NCBI GenBank assembly: GCA_964017195.1
Contig: OZ024889.1
Coordinates: 54,710,574 to 54,774,573 of the forward strand
Length of the DNA stretch: 64,000 bases
Direction: 5' to 3'
Origin: Siderastrea radians
Taxonomy: Eukaryota > Cnidaria > Anthozoa > Scleractinia > Rhizangiidae
The position numbers and the translations under genes are program-made. Positions 49,661 to 57,993 of this stretch are shown here, one piece after another. Position 1 is the stretch's first letter. Every line of letters starts with the position of its first letter. The notes below the pieces were generated by a model. It saw only the letters and a program-made list of their open reading frames with translations, did not search any database and was not told the origin of the DNA.

Positions 49661-49770
49661 GCTACGAGGTCTTGACAGCTTTCAGTCAAGTCTTGGATCC
49701 GCGCGTACTGTATCATGATACCGACTGTGGTATCCTGACCAACGCGCGCTGCAAGGATTGGACGCGTCTC

Positions 49771-52700
49771 TCACTGGTAACCATAGGGATAGGTGAGGAA
49801 GGTGTGCGGATCCACGACTCTCTTGTCATACACCAACTGGTACTGCTTGTACTCGGGGAAGGTGTAGAGTTGGTAGTGTTTGGGATCCCGGACGATCTGG
49901 TAGGTTTTGACGATTTGGGTTTGTCTGGGTTTCAGGAGGGGCTTTTGGATTTCGTCGAGGACGTTCTGTCGCATGACGTTATAGTTCAACTGGCTCTTGC
50001 CTTCGCTGTTGAGGCGGAATCCCCGCACCTTGCATTCAACGTGACCAAGCTTGGTTTGGTAGCCATAGTTCTTGGGACCCGCCGACACGAATTCCGTAAT
50101 GTAGTCGTCGGGATCTAATTCACTCGTGAAGTCGCCGAGGTAATCGCCCAAGGTGGGGTTGGGTTGGCCTTCGTCTTGCAGGAAGATGATGGAGTCCGTG
50201 TCGTAATACAGCACCCGGTCCCTTAATGGTTGGAGGGCGGCATAGAGGCGAAGTCGGGCCCAACAGGTGGTGAAACAGGCCACGAAGATGTTCAGGTTGG
50301 GTGACACGGGGATGTCTTCGTCCTGGTACTGGTAATGGGCCTCCACTAGGTCGTCATTGATGACGGAGACGTGGCGCACGTCCAAGCTATCGGTATCCAG
50401 GAAACGGTGAAAGGCTTGAGGGTCATGAAAGGGTTGGACTTGGGTTTTGTTGAGGCGTTGGCCAAATTTACCCCACATGGAATTGAGCATCATTTTGGCC
50501 AGGGTGCGGAGCCCTTTATTCACGGCGATTTTATCGTACTCCAACCGGATGCCTTCCTGTTCGAAATAGTTGTCTATATAAGTTTGTTTGTCTTGTTCAG
50601 TCATGTTCTCCTTAGGCCACCCACTAGCTTCTTGTTTGATTTTCAACCAGGTATTTACGTAATCTTCGAACAGACCCTCACAGGTCTCGTCAAAATGCCA
50701 GACCTCGTAGATGTACTGGACTTGGTACCCGAGCTCGACGGCTTTGGCCAATTCCGGACTGCACCACGTCCCGGTCAGGACCCGTTGGTCGTCGGTATGG
50801 TTGCATTCGGGGGATCTGTCCCAGGGACGTTTGGGCATTTCGTTTTGCACACACGTTGCACAGAGGGGAAACAGGAGTTTGCTGTCATGGCGGTAAGGTA
50901 GGACCGGATGGTACAGTTCCCTCGGGGGTAAGATTTGACATTGGATGAGACCAAAGTACGGGTGGATGTCGGTGTGACCCGGGGTGGAGATGAAACGAGG
51001 ATGCCCCTTCGGGTAGACACAGGTTTTGTTGACCCATGGGTACAAGGAGGTGACATCGATGTAATGGATCTTTTGAGTGGGGGTGACATGGTGGTACAGC
51101 TTGACGGCATTGGTACGCCCTCCACAGAAGGCGTCGCGGGGATTCAAGGGGTCTGTGAATTGAAGCTGATCCACAAACGTACGGATATCCGAGGAGGTGT
51201 CTTTGAGACGAGCCCATTCACATTCCCACATTTGAATGACCGTGTACCCGAGCTCTTTGAGCCGTTGGATCTTTTGTTGGGTGGCCTCGTAGACATCTTG
51301 CATGGTCCGATCAAAGTGGCGTACATGGGGTTCGTGGCGGTTTGGATAACACGTTGGGCATCCATGGGTAAAACAGCCTTGAAATTCGTACACGGTCCGG
51401 GTGTCGTGGCAGTACCCATCCACGAAGCCAACAGGGGGGATGCGAACTTCCCCGGCATTACCCACATGTTGGACTTCTTGGCCACACCAAGTGAGCCATT
51501 CCAGGGCGACGTGGGATTGATTGATGGAGTTGCGCCAACCACGGACGGGTTCACTGGCGATGCTGTTGGGGATCATCCGATTCATGCGTAAATCCCGGTT
51601 GCAGGCCGAAGCAATGGTGATATGCTCAAAAGGGTTGAAGCCCGTCAGGGTTTCAAACAATCGTTTGAAGGTCAGACACCCTTGTTTCAAGAGGCGTACA
51701 TCCGATTGGCAGTAAGCCACCAATTCTTTCTGAAAGTCAAAGACTTGGTCGCGTTGCTGTTGATGCCACGTTTCCAAGGCTTGCCTGTCTTTGGGCGCTA
51801 GGGTTTCGGGCATATAGTAATCGAGGGCTGGGACAGGTCCCACGTACGTTTGGTGGTCGGGGTGGTTGAACTTGTGCGGGAAGTACCCTTTGCAGCCTTC
51901 TGTCAAGCCAAAGGTTTTGGGAAAGGCGGACAAAGGCATTTGGAAAAAACTCAATGAATCGATGAAACGAAGACGATCGTGTTTAACTTCCAAGAGTTTA
52001 CACCCGTTCCGGAACTGCTCGACGATTCGGTTGTCGCCATAGTATTGATGAATGACAAAGTATCCGTCATAGCCCTGGAAATTATGAGCGAGGACATTGA
52101 CTTCTCGTGTGTCGTTGAGGGTCAAGGTATCTAACCATTCTAGGAAATCGCGGACGCAATGGTGGCCGGGGAAACACTTGGGTTGATCGTCGTCTTCGGT
52201 TTCGGCCACGACGAGATTGGCGATGTGTTGTTCCTGGGGCTGCATGGCTTCAATATCAAAAAATACATGCAAAGGAGGCTGGTCCTCCTCCGGGACGGTG
52301 TCTGTGGTTCCTCGTTTCCTCTTTCTTTTCCTCTTGTTGGCTTGAGGTTTGGGGGCTGTTTGAATAAAACAACGATGCGTTTCGCCGTCCACGTACTCGT
52401 GGCAGGAGGGACAGTCCAGGTATCCGCATTGATGCTTTGTAATCTGGTCTAATCCCACGTTCTGTTTACGACAGGCAGGACAACGACGACGTTGAGAACA
52501 GATGGTGGCCTGGGAGTTGCAGGCAGGTTTGCCGGTCGGATCCTTGACAAGGTGCATTTGGAAACACGTGTCTCCGAAAAAGTCCCGATGACAATGTTGG
52601 CACCGTCGGGTGGCTTTCTGGCCTCGAGGGTATGCATGAAGGAAGTCAGGGCACTCTTTTTGGCGACAGGCCCCACAGTGCTTTTGCTTGGTGCAGTGAT

Positions 52701-53796
52701 GATGTCCCTCGGTGTTGTAGGGTTTCCAACAATGGGCACAGACGTAACTGGACCCGAAAAATCCAGGCAACTTGGTGATGACGTCATAATGGTTTTGGTA
52801 GTGCAACAGGATCAATTGTTTGTCTTGAGGGGCTCCAAAGGTCGTGATGTGAAAAGACCGATGGGCATCCACCAACAGGATCTGGTAACCGGCCAGGGAC
52901 GGGGCTTGACTAAAAGACGTCAAGGCGTCGTAACTACAGGGGCCGAGGGGCACATTGGCTTCCCTGTGCAGATCCCAAGCCAGGGTTCTTTGCAGCGGGC
53001 CCTCTCCCTTCCGAATGGCTTTGTGTTTCGGGTGCTGGTCCACGCGAGCTTTGGCGACCACAAGGGCTCGAGCACAACAGAGTTCATCCCTGTTTTGAAT
53101 CCGAATGACGGAGTTTTTCTTGGCCGTTAACATGTCCATGGTAGGGTGGCCGGGTTTGCCACGACGGGGTTTGCCGGTACCTTGAGGGGCATGATGAACT
53201 TGCGTAATGGAGACTTGAAACGAATCATCCATTTCAAATTGTTCGTTGCTGTTCAAGGCTTGAGCTAAACGTTGGAACAGGGCCTCCACACGGTCTCCGC
53301 CTTCACGCCATTCCCCCGCGCGTAATCCCCAGCCCTGAAAATTGTTATGGAGGCGATTGGATCCGATGGTAAAGTAAAGGCGATCTTGATCGTGGAGGTC
53401 CGGCGTGGTGGTCAACACTTGATTCACTGCTCGACGTAACCCCTCTTGGAGAGCTTCCGTGATGTTTTGATCTGGAATCAAGTTCCCCCTTTGACGTAAA
53501 CGGGTATTGAAATGGCGTTCACGCACCCCCATTCGACGACTCGTCCGATCGACAAAGGGTTGGAGTTCAAAATCAAAGGTTCCGATCGTGGTATCCAACC
53601 CTCCTGCACCCCTTTGTATCAAGGTATCTCCGGCTCCGCTTTGTTGAAGGAGTCGTGTTTGAAAGGCATGTTGTCGTTCCAAATGGGCCAATAGGTCATC
53701 ATCACCATCATCATCACTAGACAACTGTAGTCCGAGTAATAGGTCACTAGGCCCAGCACGAGCATCATCCTCATCTTCTGGCGGTGGCGAGGCCAT
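49771..53796 (-). CDS. Protein-primed DNA polymerase B
   Basis: 1341 residues from the ATG at 53796. The N-terminus is acidic. A Cys/His-rich region (about residues 345-450; CAHCWKPY, CGACRQKEC, CPACRKQ, CPSCHEY) resembles tandem zinc ribbons. The exonuclease motifs are FFDIEAM (near 514), AHNFQGYDGYF and YCQSDVRLL (near 695). The polymerase motifs are DVTSLYP (A, near 912), LNSMWGKFG (B, near 1107) and YYDTDSII (C, near 1199). This is the family B polymerase of Polintons and relatives, which use a terminal protein as primer. All catalytic acidic residues seem present and the frame is unbroken. It is transcribed away from the early region from a TATA box 35 bp upstream. Length is typical for the family. 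Confidence 0.95.
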   Translation of the reverse strand: MASPPPEDEDDARAGPSDLLLGLQLSSDDDGDDDLLAHLERQHAFQTRLLQQSGAGDTLIQRGAGGLDTTIGTFDFELQPFVDRTSRRMGVRERHFNTRLRQRGNLIPDQNITEALQEGLRRAVNQVLTTTPDLHDQDRLYFTIGSNRLHNNFQGWGLRAGEWREGGDRVEALFQRLAQALNSNEQFEMDDSFQVSITQVHHAPQGTGKPRRGKPGHPTMDMLTAKKNSVIRIQNRDELCCARALVVAKARVDQHPKHKAIRKGEGPLQRTLAWDLHREANVPLGPCSYDALTSFSQAPSLAGYQILLVDAHRSFHITTFGAPQDKQLILLHYQNHYDVITKLPGFFGSSYVCAHCWKPYNTEGHHHCTKQKHCGACRQKECPDFLHAYPRGQKATRRCQHCHRDFFGDTCFQMHLVKDPTGKPACNSQATICSQRRRCPACRKQNVGLDQITKHQCGYLDCPSCHEYVDGETHRCFIQTAPKPQANKRKRKRKRGTTDTVPEEDQPPLHVFFDIEAMQPQEQHIANLVVAETEDDDQPKCFPGHHCVRDFLEWLDTLTLNDTREVNVLAHNFQGYDGYFVIHQYYGDNRIVEQFRNGCKLLEVKHDRLRFIDSLSFFQMPLSAFPKTFGLTEGCKGYFPHKFNHPDHQTYVGPVPALDYYMPETLAPKDRQALETWHQQQRDQVFDFQKELVAYCQSDVRLLKQGCLTFKRLFETLTGFNPFEHITIASACNRDLRMNRMIPNSIASEPVRGWRNSINQSHVALEWLTWCGQEVQHVGNAGEVRIPPVGFVDGYCHDTRTVYEFQGCFTHGCPTCYPNRHEPHVRHFDRTMQDVYEATQQKIQRLKELGYTVIQMWECEWARLKDTSSDIRTFVDQLQFTDPLNPRDAFCGGRTNAVKLYHHVTPTQKIHYIDVTSLYPWVNKTCVYPKGHPRFISTPGHTDIHPYFGLIQCQILPPRELYHPVLPYRHDSKLLFPLCATCVQNEMPKRPWDRSPECNHTDDQRVLTGTWCSPELAKAVELGYQVQYIYEVWHFDETCEGLFEDYVNTWLKIKQEASGWPKENMTEQDKQTYIDNYFEQEGIRLEYDKIAVNKGLRTLAKMMLNSMWGKFGQRLNKTQVQPFHDPQAFHRFLDTDSLDVRHVSVINDDLVEAHYQYQDEDIPVSPNLNIFVACFTTCWARLRLYAALQPLRDRVLYYDTDSIIFLQDEGQPNPTLGDYLGDFTSELDPDDYITEFVSAGPKNYGYQTKLGHVECKVRGFRLNSEGKSQLNYNVMRQNVLDEIQKPLLKPRQTQIVKTYQIVRDPKHYQLYTFPEYKQYQLVYDKRVVDPHTFLTYPYGYQ

Positions 53797-53830
53797 GATC
53801 AGATGAACTCCGTTGGCGGTCGGGGCTCTG

Positions 53831-53838
53831 TTTTTATA
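53831..53838 (-). promoter_or_regulatory. TATA box of polymerase gene
   Basis: The minus strand reads TATAAAAA, 35-42 bases above the polymerase ATG, leaving a very short 5' leader. It forms a divergent promoter region with the plus-strand TATA box at 53987. Confidence 0.7.
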
Positions 53839-53986
53839 GAGAAAAAAGGGTCACGTGAAGAAGAAGCAGCAGCCAATCACAAGCAGGCCCCACGGGGTCT
53901 CTGGGAGGGGTGGGACGGGGTGGGGGGACCCCCCTCCCCCCTCTCTAGTTTGGGCCCATGGGGCATCACGGGAACGAATAAACCGC

Positions 53987-53994
53987 TATAAAAG
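53987..53994 (+). promoter_or_regulatory. TATA box of early-type region
   Basis: TATAAAAG, 31 bases before the ATG at 54025. Leader spacing is as short as on the polymerase side. Confidence 0.7.
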
Positions 53995-54024
53995 AAATCG
54001 AACCGCCGGCGGAGTCATCTCAAA

Positions 54025-54471
54025 ATGGAGGTTGCTCAAGAAGAGTTGTTGGAGACATTTGAAGAATTCGAGTTGGATTTAGAAGTGGAGGAAATCTTGG
54101 GGAAAGTCAAGCGGGAGTTGGCGTTGGAGGACCAAACCTTTCGGGAGTTTGCAGAAACTTTGAAGGAACTCGAGCCGGAAAAAGCCGAGGCCCAGAGACG
54201 CCGGGAAGCACAAGCCGCCCGCTTCCACCAGCTGTGCTACCCTCAACACACCTGTGAGTGGTTCGTGGAGGGCCTCGACTACTGCTGCAATTACTGGAGG
54301 TACCATTTTAAGCGGCCAGACACCCCTCCAGCAGCACCGCCCCCGTCTCCCGATGTCGGACGAAAAAGAATTGCACCCCCGCAGAGCCCCCTACAAGAAT
54401 CAAGAAAGTGCTGCCGCACCCAAGGGGACAGCCCTCCGAGCGATCCAAAGAGCCCGGCGGGCGAAAACTGA
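54025..54471 (+). CDS. Small acidic/Cys-rich protein, early-type
   Basis: 148 residues, ATG just after a TATA box. Residues 1-60 are strongly acidic and helical (EELLETFEEFELDLEVEEI). There follows an Arg-rich stretch and a compact Cys/aromatic module (CYPQHTC, DYCCNYWRYHF) that could bind a metal or form disulfides. The C-terminal third is Pro-rich and reads the same DNA as the start of the next gene in another frame. I do not recognise the family. Position and strand match the early genes of adintovirus-like elements, some of which were reported to resemble small DNA tumour virus oncoproteins; no LxCxE motif is visible here, so that link is only positional. Confidence 0.65.
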   Translation: MEVAQEELLETFEEFELDLEVEEILGKVKRELALEDQTFREFAETLKELEPEKAEAQRRREAQAARFHQLCYPQHTCEWFVEGLDYCCNYWRYHFKRPDTPPAAPPPSPDVGRKRIAPPQSPLQESRKCCRTQGDSPPSDPKSPAGEN

Positions 54472-55510
54472 CAGGTGCTACCGACCATCACATCGACCCC
54501 AGCTCCCCATGTCATCCGAAAGAGAGTTGCGCCCCCGCAGAGCCCCCGTCAAGTACCACGAAAGCGATGATGATGATGACGAACGGGCCCCCCTCCTCCG
54601 AGCGGCCCCAAGAACCCAAAGAGCCCCGCGGGAGGCGACCGACAGGCGCTACCAGACATCACATCGACCCCAGCTCCCCATGTCGTCCGAAAGAGAGTTG
54701 CGCCCCCGCAGAGCCCCCGTCAAGTACCACGAAAGCGATGATGGCGAACGGACACCCCTCCTCCAAGCGGCCCCAAGAACCCAAAGAGCCCCGCGGGCGG
54801 AGGCCGACAGGCGCTACCGGGAAACGCATCGAGCCCAGCGGGCGGAGGCCTACAGGCGTTACAGACAAGAACATCTCGAGAGCATAAGGGAGAAAGACAG
54901 GCGCTACTTTAAAGCCAATCAAGAACGGGTCCTGGCGCGTCAGCAACGATATCGAGAGAGCCATCGGGAGCAGGTGAGGGAGAATCAGCGACGATATCGA
55001 GAGAGGTGTCGGGAGGCGGTGAAGGAGAGCCAGCGTCGATACCGAGAGAACTGCCGAGAGGAGTTGAGGGAGAAACGGAGGCAGCGTGATGCCCGTCGTC
55101 GGGAGACCCATCCCGAGCTGGTGAGGGAGCAAGACAGGATTTGTCAAGCCCGAAAACGGGCGAAAAAGAAGTTGAAGACGTTAACCATCCCCCTGACAGA
55201 TTGTCAGAGGCCTGTGACGGAATATGTCCAAGCCTTTTGTGACTCACTGGACACGAACGTATCACCCCCGGAATCCTTTCTTCAACTCCTTAATGAGGAC
55301 TCTCATACTCTGCTGGATTTGGATTCGGGGGCCCTGCAAGTCAGCGAACCCTCTGCCTGTAACGATCTTTCATTTTTGCATGATTTATTGTCACCCGACG
55401 AGTGGGAGCAGGTGATGGACGATGTGCAGGATTTTGATGTGGATGATTGGTTGGAGGACATGACGTCATCCGACGAGGGCGTCGATTTGATATATGATTT
55501 AGTGTCTTAA
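54353..55510 (+). CDS. Repeat-rich basic protein with acidic tail
   Basis: The frame is open from 54254; the ATG at 54353 is preferred because it opens the first repeat unit (LPMSDEKEL). Part 1: three copies of a roughly 55-residue unit (LPMSSERELRPRRAP, KYHESDD, RAPRTQRAP). Part 2: about six basic units of 15-17 residues (RRYRENCREELREK, RYRESHREQVREN), helical and DNA-binding in character, similar in style to Arg/Glu repeats in some eukaryotic regulators. Part 3: an acidic C-terminus (DEWEQVMDDVQDFDVDDWLEDM). A basic repeat domain plus acidic tail suggests a DNA-binding transcription activator. It overlaps the upstream gene in a different frame, so internal initiation or splicing is needed; neither can be decided from the sequence. 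Confidence 0.65.
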   Translation: MSDEKELHPRRAPYKNQESAAAPKGTALRAIQRARRAKTDRCYRPSHRPQLPMSSERELRPRRAPVKYHESDDDDDERAPLLRAAPRTQRAPREATDRRYQTSHRPQLPMSSERELRPRRAPVKYHESDDGERTPLLQAAPRTQRAPRAEADRRYRETHRAQRAEAYRRYRQEHLESIREKDRRYFKANQERVLARQQRYRESHREQVRENQRRYRERCREAVKESQRRYRENCREELREKRRQRDARRRETHPELVREQDRICQARKRAKKKLKTLTIPLTDCQRPVTEYVQAFCDSLDTNVSPPESFLQLLNEDSHTLLDLDSGALQVSEPSACNDLSFLHDLLSPDEWEQVMDDVQDFDVDDWLEDMTSSDEGVDLIYDLVS

Positions 55511-55514
55511 CCCT

Positions 55515-55625
55515 CGTTTCCGTATTTGGCAGAACATTCAAGCGTTTCCGTATTTGGCAGAACATTCGTCTCAGTATTTGGCAGAACATTCAATCGTTTC
55601 CGTATTTGGCAGAACATTCAATCGT
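55515..55625. repeat. Four tandem repeats after early region
   Basis: Units of about 19-30 bp contain GTATTTGGCAGAACATTC, three of them preceded by CGTTTCC. TTGGCA is a half-site for NF-I, but no full palindrome is present. Confidence 0.75.
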
Positions 55626-55717
55626 GACATTGTGGTAGAACGTTTGGAGGCATCAAAGAGACAGTGACATTTTTTTATCAACGTGGATAATTTTTGTCTA
55701 CATCACAATGGATTCTC

Positions 55718-55930
55718 CAGAATCCTGTTTGAGAATCCTGTTTGAGACAGTACAACGAACCAATCAGACATTTTCATTTGTTTCCAACATCCTGTTTGAG
55801 ACTACAGAAAGACTAGGGAACTGCCGAAACAGGACCAATGAGACATTTTCATTTGTTTCCAACATCCTGTTTGACACTACATCTTTGTTTGAGACAGTAC
55901 AAGGAACCAATCAGACATTTTCATTGTTTA
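55718..55930. repeat. Direct repeats between convergent genes
   Basis: Blocks ATCCTGTTTGAGA, GAACCAATCAGACATTTTCA and TTGTTTCCAACATCCTGTTTGA recur two to four times. CCAAT is included in two units. Just beyond, two AATAAA signals on the minus strand (about 55,935-55,955) could end the late transcripts. Confidence 0.65.
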
Positions 55931-55980
55931 TTTTTCATTGTTTATTTTTCAACATGGTATGGGGTTGTCATTAAAGTGTT

Positions 55981-56349
55981 TTACAATTTTAAACGTTTCT
56001 TGGCTTGCATGATTTTTTTGACCACCCGTTCCGTCTTGGTTTTCTTGCCGGGTAATTTATCAATGGCTTGGATCATCTTGGTATCGGCTTTCCATTTGTC
56101 TTGCAAATTCTTGGCACGGCTGTAATCAATGTCGTGTTGTTTCGCAATTTGGTCCAAGCGATTGATCCCGGGATCCCCCCGTTTCAGACGTTTGGCTAAA
56201 TGGGTGCCAGGGCCCATGTATTGATAGCCAGGCCAATGAAATTCTTTGCCGGTTTTAGCAATCCATTTTTGGACATCCAAGGCCCCTCCGCGTTGACGGC
56301 GTTTCCGTTGGGTGCCCCTTCTCCTCCTCCTCTTGGTGCGGGGGGCCAT
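55981..56349 (-). CDS. Phospholipase A2-like capsid-associated protein
   Basis: 122 residues. It starts with an Arg-rich leader ending KRRQRGG (cut site proposed after GG), then a domain with YMGPGTHL (calcium-loop-like) and QHDIDY (catalytic His-Asp-like), the two signatures of the phospholipase A2 domain in parvovirus VP1 and some Polinton-type elements. Family role: it opens endosomal membranes during entry; here that is inference from motifs. The protein is basic throughout. It starts 7 bases after the stop of the gene above it, in a densely packed block. The leader is shared with four other small proteins of the element. Confidence 0.75.
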   Translation of the reverse strand: MAPRTKRRRRRGTQRKRRQRGGALDVQKWIAKTGKEFHWPGYQYMGPGTHLAKRLKRGDPGINRLDQIAKQHDIDYSRAKNLQDKWKADTKMIQAIDKLPGKKTKTERVVKKIMQAKKRLKL

Positions 56350-56355
56350 CTTTTT

Positions 56356-56985
56356 TTACTCACTGTCGTACTGCAAACGTCGTCGTCGGGGTGGTTTGCC
56401 TTTGGCCCAATCTTCCCAACCGGGTAAGGGTTTTAATGCCTGCACTTCACGGGAGACGCCTTTGCCTTTGCCTTTGCCTTTGCCTTTGCCTTTACCACTC
56501 TCGGCTAACTTTTTTTCCAAGGCCTTGCGCTGTTCTCGAATGGCTTGTAAACGCGACCGGGTATCCCCTCGACTGGTAGAAGGTCCCTCTTGTCTCGTGC
56601 CTTCCCTGGTAGCAGGGGTAATGGTGGGCTTGGGAGCCGACGGACCTCCTTTTATCATGCGCTTCAACCATTGTTCCACGGGTCCCTTTACCAAATCCCC
56701 GGCCTCTTCCTCTTCTTCCTCGCCAGGAGGTGCACCCGGGGCACCCACTCCCACGCCTCCGGGAAATTGACGAATGCGTTTGGTTAACTTGGTTAATTCT
56801 TGACTCAGCGGTTTGGTTTGAGCATTGACCACGGCCGGGGGCAATTGGGGGTTGGCTAACAAGACATGTTTTTGAGCGGCGAGCGTGGCGGCTTTGTTCA
56901 ACAAGGCATTTTCGGTGAGTTCTCCTTTGTAATATTGAATGAGTTGCTCCAAGTCCTTGTGGGGAATCATGTACACTGCATCCAT
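56356..56985 (-). CDS. Late protein with GK repeats, probable virion protein
   Basis: 209 residues from the ATG at 56985. The N-terminal 70 residues are helical (LEQLIQYYKGELTENALLNKA). There follow an acidic run (EEEEEEAGD), a possible adenain site (MIKGG before PSAP), a charged helix, and a Gly-Lys run coded by a CCTTTG-type 6-bp tandem repeat at about 56,456-56,496. The C-terminus is basic (PPRRRRLQYDSE). Its place in the late block and the protease-like site suggest a structural or core protein. Function is not known. Confidence 0.65.
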   Translation of the reverse strand: MDAVYMIPHKDLEQLIQYYKGELTENALLNKAATLAAQKHVLLANPQLPPAVVNAQTKPLSQELTKLTKRIRQFPGGVGVGAPGAPPGEEEEEEAGDLVKGPVEQWLKRMIKGGPSAPKPTITPATREGTRQEGPSTSRGDTRSRLQAIREQRKALEKKLAESGKGKGKGKGKGKGVSREVQALKPLPGWEDWAKGKPPRRRRLQYDSE

Positions 56986-57197
56986 GGGGGTTGACTACAC
57001 TCGGAGCAAAGTTCCCCGTCTTCTATCTGACGACAGCTCTCACAAAGACGGGACTTTAAGATGTGCCTGTACTCTCGATACAACAGGCGATATTTATGCT
57101 TCCAATAATGACACTCGTCTTTCCACTGGTCGGTGGCCCGATTGGCCTCTTGTAACAGTTTCATCCAGGTAGGGAGGGTTAACGAAGACATTGACAT
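56967..57197 (-). CDS. Small zinc-ribbon-like protein
   Basis: 76 residues from the ATG at 57197; the frame upstream of that opens only from GTG. A helical stretch rich in Trp/Tyr (WKHKYRLLYREYRHIL) is followed by two CxxC pairs (CESCRQ and CSEC) that could bind one zinc ion. It overlaps the next gene by about 19 bases and the previous gene's end by 19 bases. Function is not recognised. Confidence 0.55.
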   Translation of the reverse strand: MSMSSLTLPTWMKLLQEANRATDQWKDECHYWKHKYRLLYREYRHILKSRLCESCRQIEDGELCSECSQPPWMQCT

Positions 57198-57496
57198 AAC
57201 GCCTGATGGAGTCCTTGAAATAACCCGCGTCCTTTTTGTTGAACCAACCACGCCCGACGTTTTTTCACGGAATGTCGACGACGTCCCAAATCGCGTAGCA
57301 CCTTTTTATAGGGTCGAAGCTTGGCTAGGATGGGGGGTGTGATGGGAATCTTGTTTTTCAATAAGTTCAAGACCAGTTCACTCACGGCATTGATTTGATC
57401 GGCATTGGCATGTTGTAACAACTCTTGACGTTTGGAGCCATTGGCTTCTTGTAACATGGAGCGTAAAAACGGGAATTGACGTCGAAGACGGTGCAT
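57179..57496 (-). CDS. Small basic late protein, LLKNKIPI type
   Basis: 105 residues, ATG at 57496, only a few bases after the stop of the preceding 57-residue gene. The mid part is helical (DQINAVSELVLNLLKN), then KIPITPPILAKLRPYKKVLRDL, and near the end LVQQKGRG resembles a degenerate protease site. I believe similar small genes accompany capsid genes in other cnidarian Polintons; that is recollection, not a search. It is probably a minor virion or core protein. Confidence 0.6.
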   Translation of the reverse strand: MHRLRRQFPFLRSMLQEANGSKRQELLQHANADQINAVSELVLNLLKNKIPITPPILAKLRPYKKVLRDLGRRRHSVKKRRAWLVQQKGRGLFQGLHQALCQCLR

Positions 57497-57499
57497 CCT

Positions 57500-57673
57500 T
57501 TATCGGTGACGGCGACGATACCGTTGATTGGCTTTTTGGATCGTGCGTTTTATACGTTTATCCGTTTCCAAGGCCACGGCTTTCCCCAATCCCGTCAGGG
57601 CTGGGACCAACAAGTTTAAAAAACCGCCTCGTTGACGACGTCGTCGTCGTCGTCTTCTCTTCAAGGATACCAT
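57500..57673 (-). CDS. 57-residue Arg-rich QRGG protein
   Basis: ATG at 57673, stop at 57500-57502. It starts MVSLK, then eight arginines, QRGG, then a short hydrophobic segment (FLNLLVPALTGLGKAVAL) and a basic tail. The layout matches the 61-residue protein at 63075-63260 (leader, QRGG, hydrophobic, basic end). It overlaps the previous gene's 3' end by 13 bases. A TATA-like motif lies about 57 bases upstream. Likely a core or packaging protein like adenovirus mu/pX; by analogy only. Confidence 0.7.
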   Translation of the reverse strand: MVSLKRRRRRRRRQRGGFLNLLVPALTGLGKAVALETDKRIKRTIQKANQRYRRRHR

Positions 57674-57993
57674 GAGTGCGACAAGACACGTTGAAGGGCT
57701 TTGTTTTGTTTGATGACGTCTTGCGTCTCTTTATAGCCTTGACGGGTATTGCGTTTGAAATCGGACCACCAACCCCCACCTCGTTGTCGTCGGTAATGTT
57801 GTACATTATCGGTAATGCCTTTCAAGGCTTGACCACCTAATTTGCCTAAAGCGAGTCCAAACCCAGGCGCGGGCCCCGATAGAAACATACTCATGCCATG
57901 GGCAATTTTATCCACCAAACGGGGTTTGAGACGCATTAAGGCCCCTCCTCTTTGTTTCCTTTTTCTGCGTCGTCGTCGTCGTCGGACGGCCAT
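57661..57993 (-). CDS. Arg-rich protein with two QRGG sites
   Basis: 110 residues, ATG at 57993. The leader RRRRRRRKRKQRGG is followed by an amphipathic or hydrophobic stretch (GMSMFLSGPAPGFGLALGKLG), then a second site YRRQRGG before GWWSDF. Two possible protease sites would give three peptides, as in adenovirus core precursors. A TATA-like motif (GATAAAAA on the minus strand) lies 34-40 bases upstream, inside the preceding gene, whose end it overlaps by about 58 bases. Function is inferred from motif and position. Confidence 0.7.
   Translation of the reverse strand: MAVRRRRRRRKRKQRGGALMRLKPRLVDKIAHGMSMFLSGPAPGFGLALGKLGGQALKGITDNVQHYRRQRGGGWWSDFKRNTRQGYKETQDVIKQNKALQRVLSHSWYP

Noticed and set aside
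49277..49716. Lys/Met/Glu repeat proteins left of the polymerase
   Set aside because: Translations of the TTCCATTTTGAT tandem array in several frames; no start context or conserved end.
52492..53130. Long plus-strand frame opposite the polymerase
   Set aside because: Shadow of the GC-rich polymerase gene; no domain, no promoter, and the minus frame carries all polymerase motifs. The same applies to 49642-50118, 50371-50901 and 50935-51591.
54025..54471. LxCxE retinoblastoma-binding motif in the early protein
   Set aside because: Cysteine-rich and leucine-containing stretches were checked; none fits L-x-C-x-E.
54659..55147. 162-codon minus-strand frame in the early region
   Set aside because: Antisense of a repetitive Arg-rich gene, which leaves the opposite strand free of stops. 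It has no domain signal.
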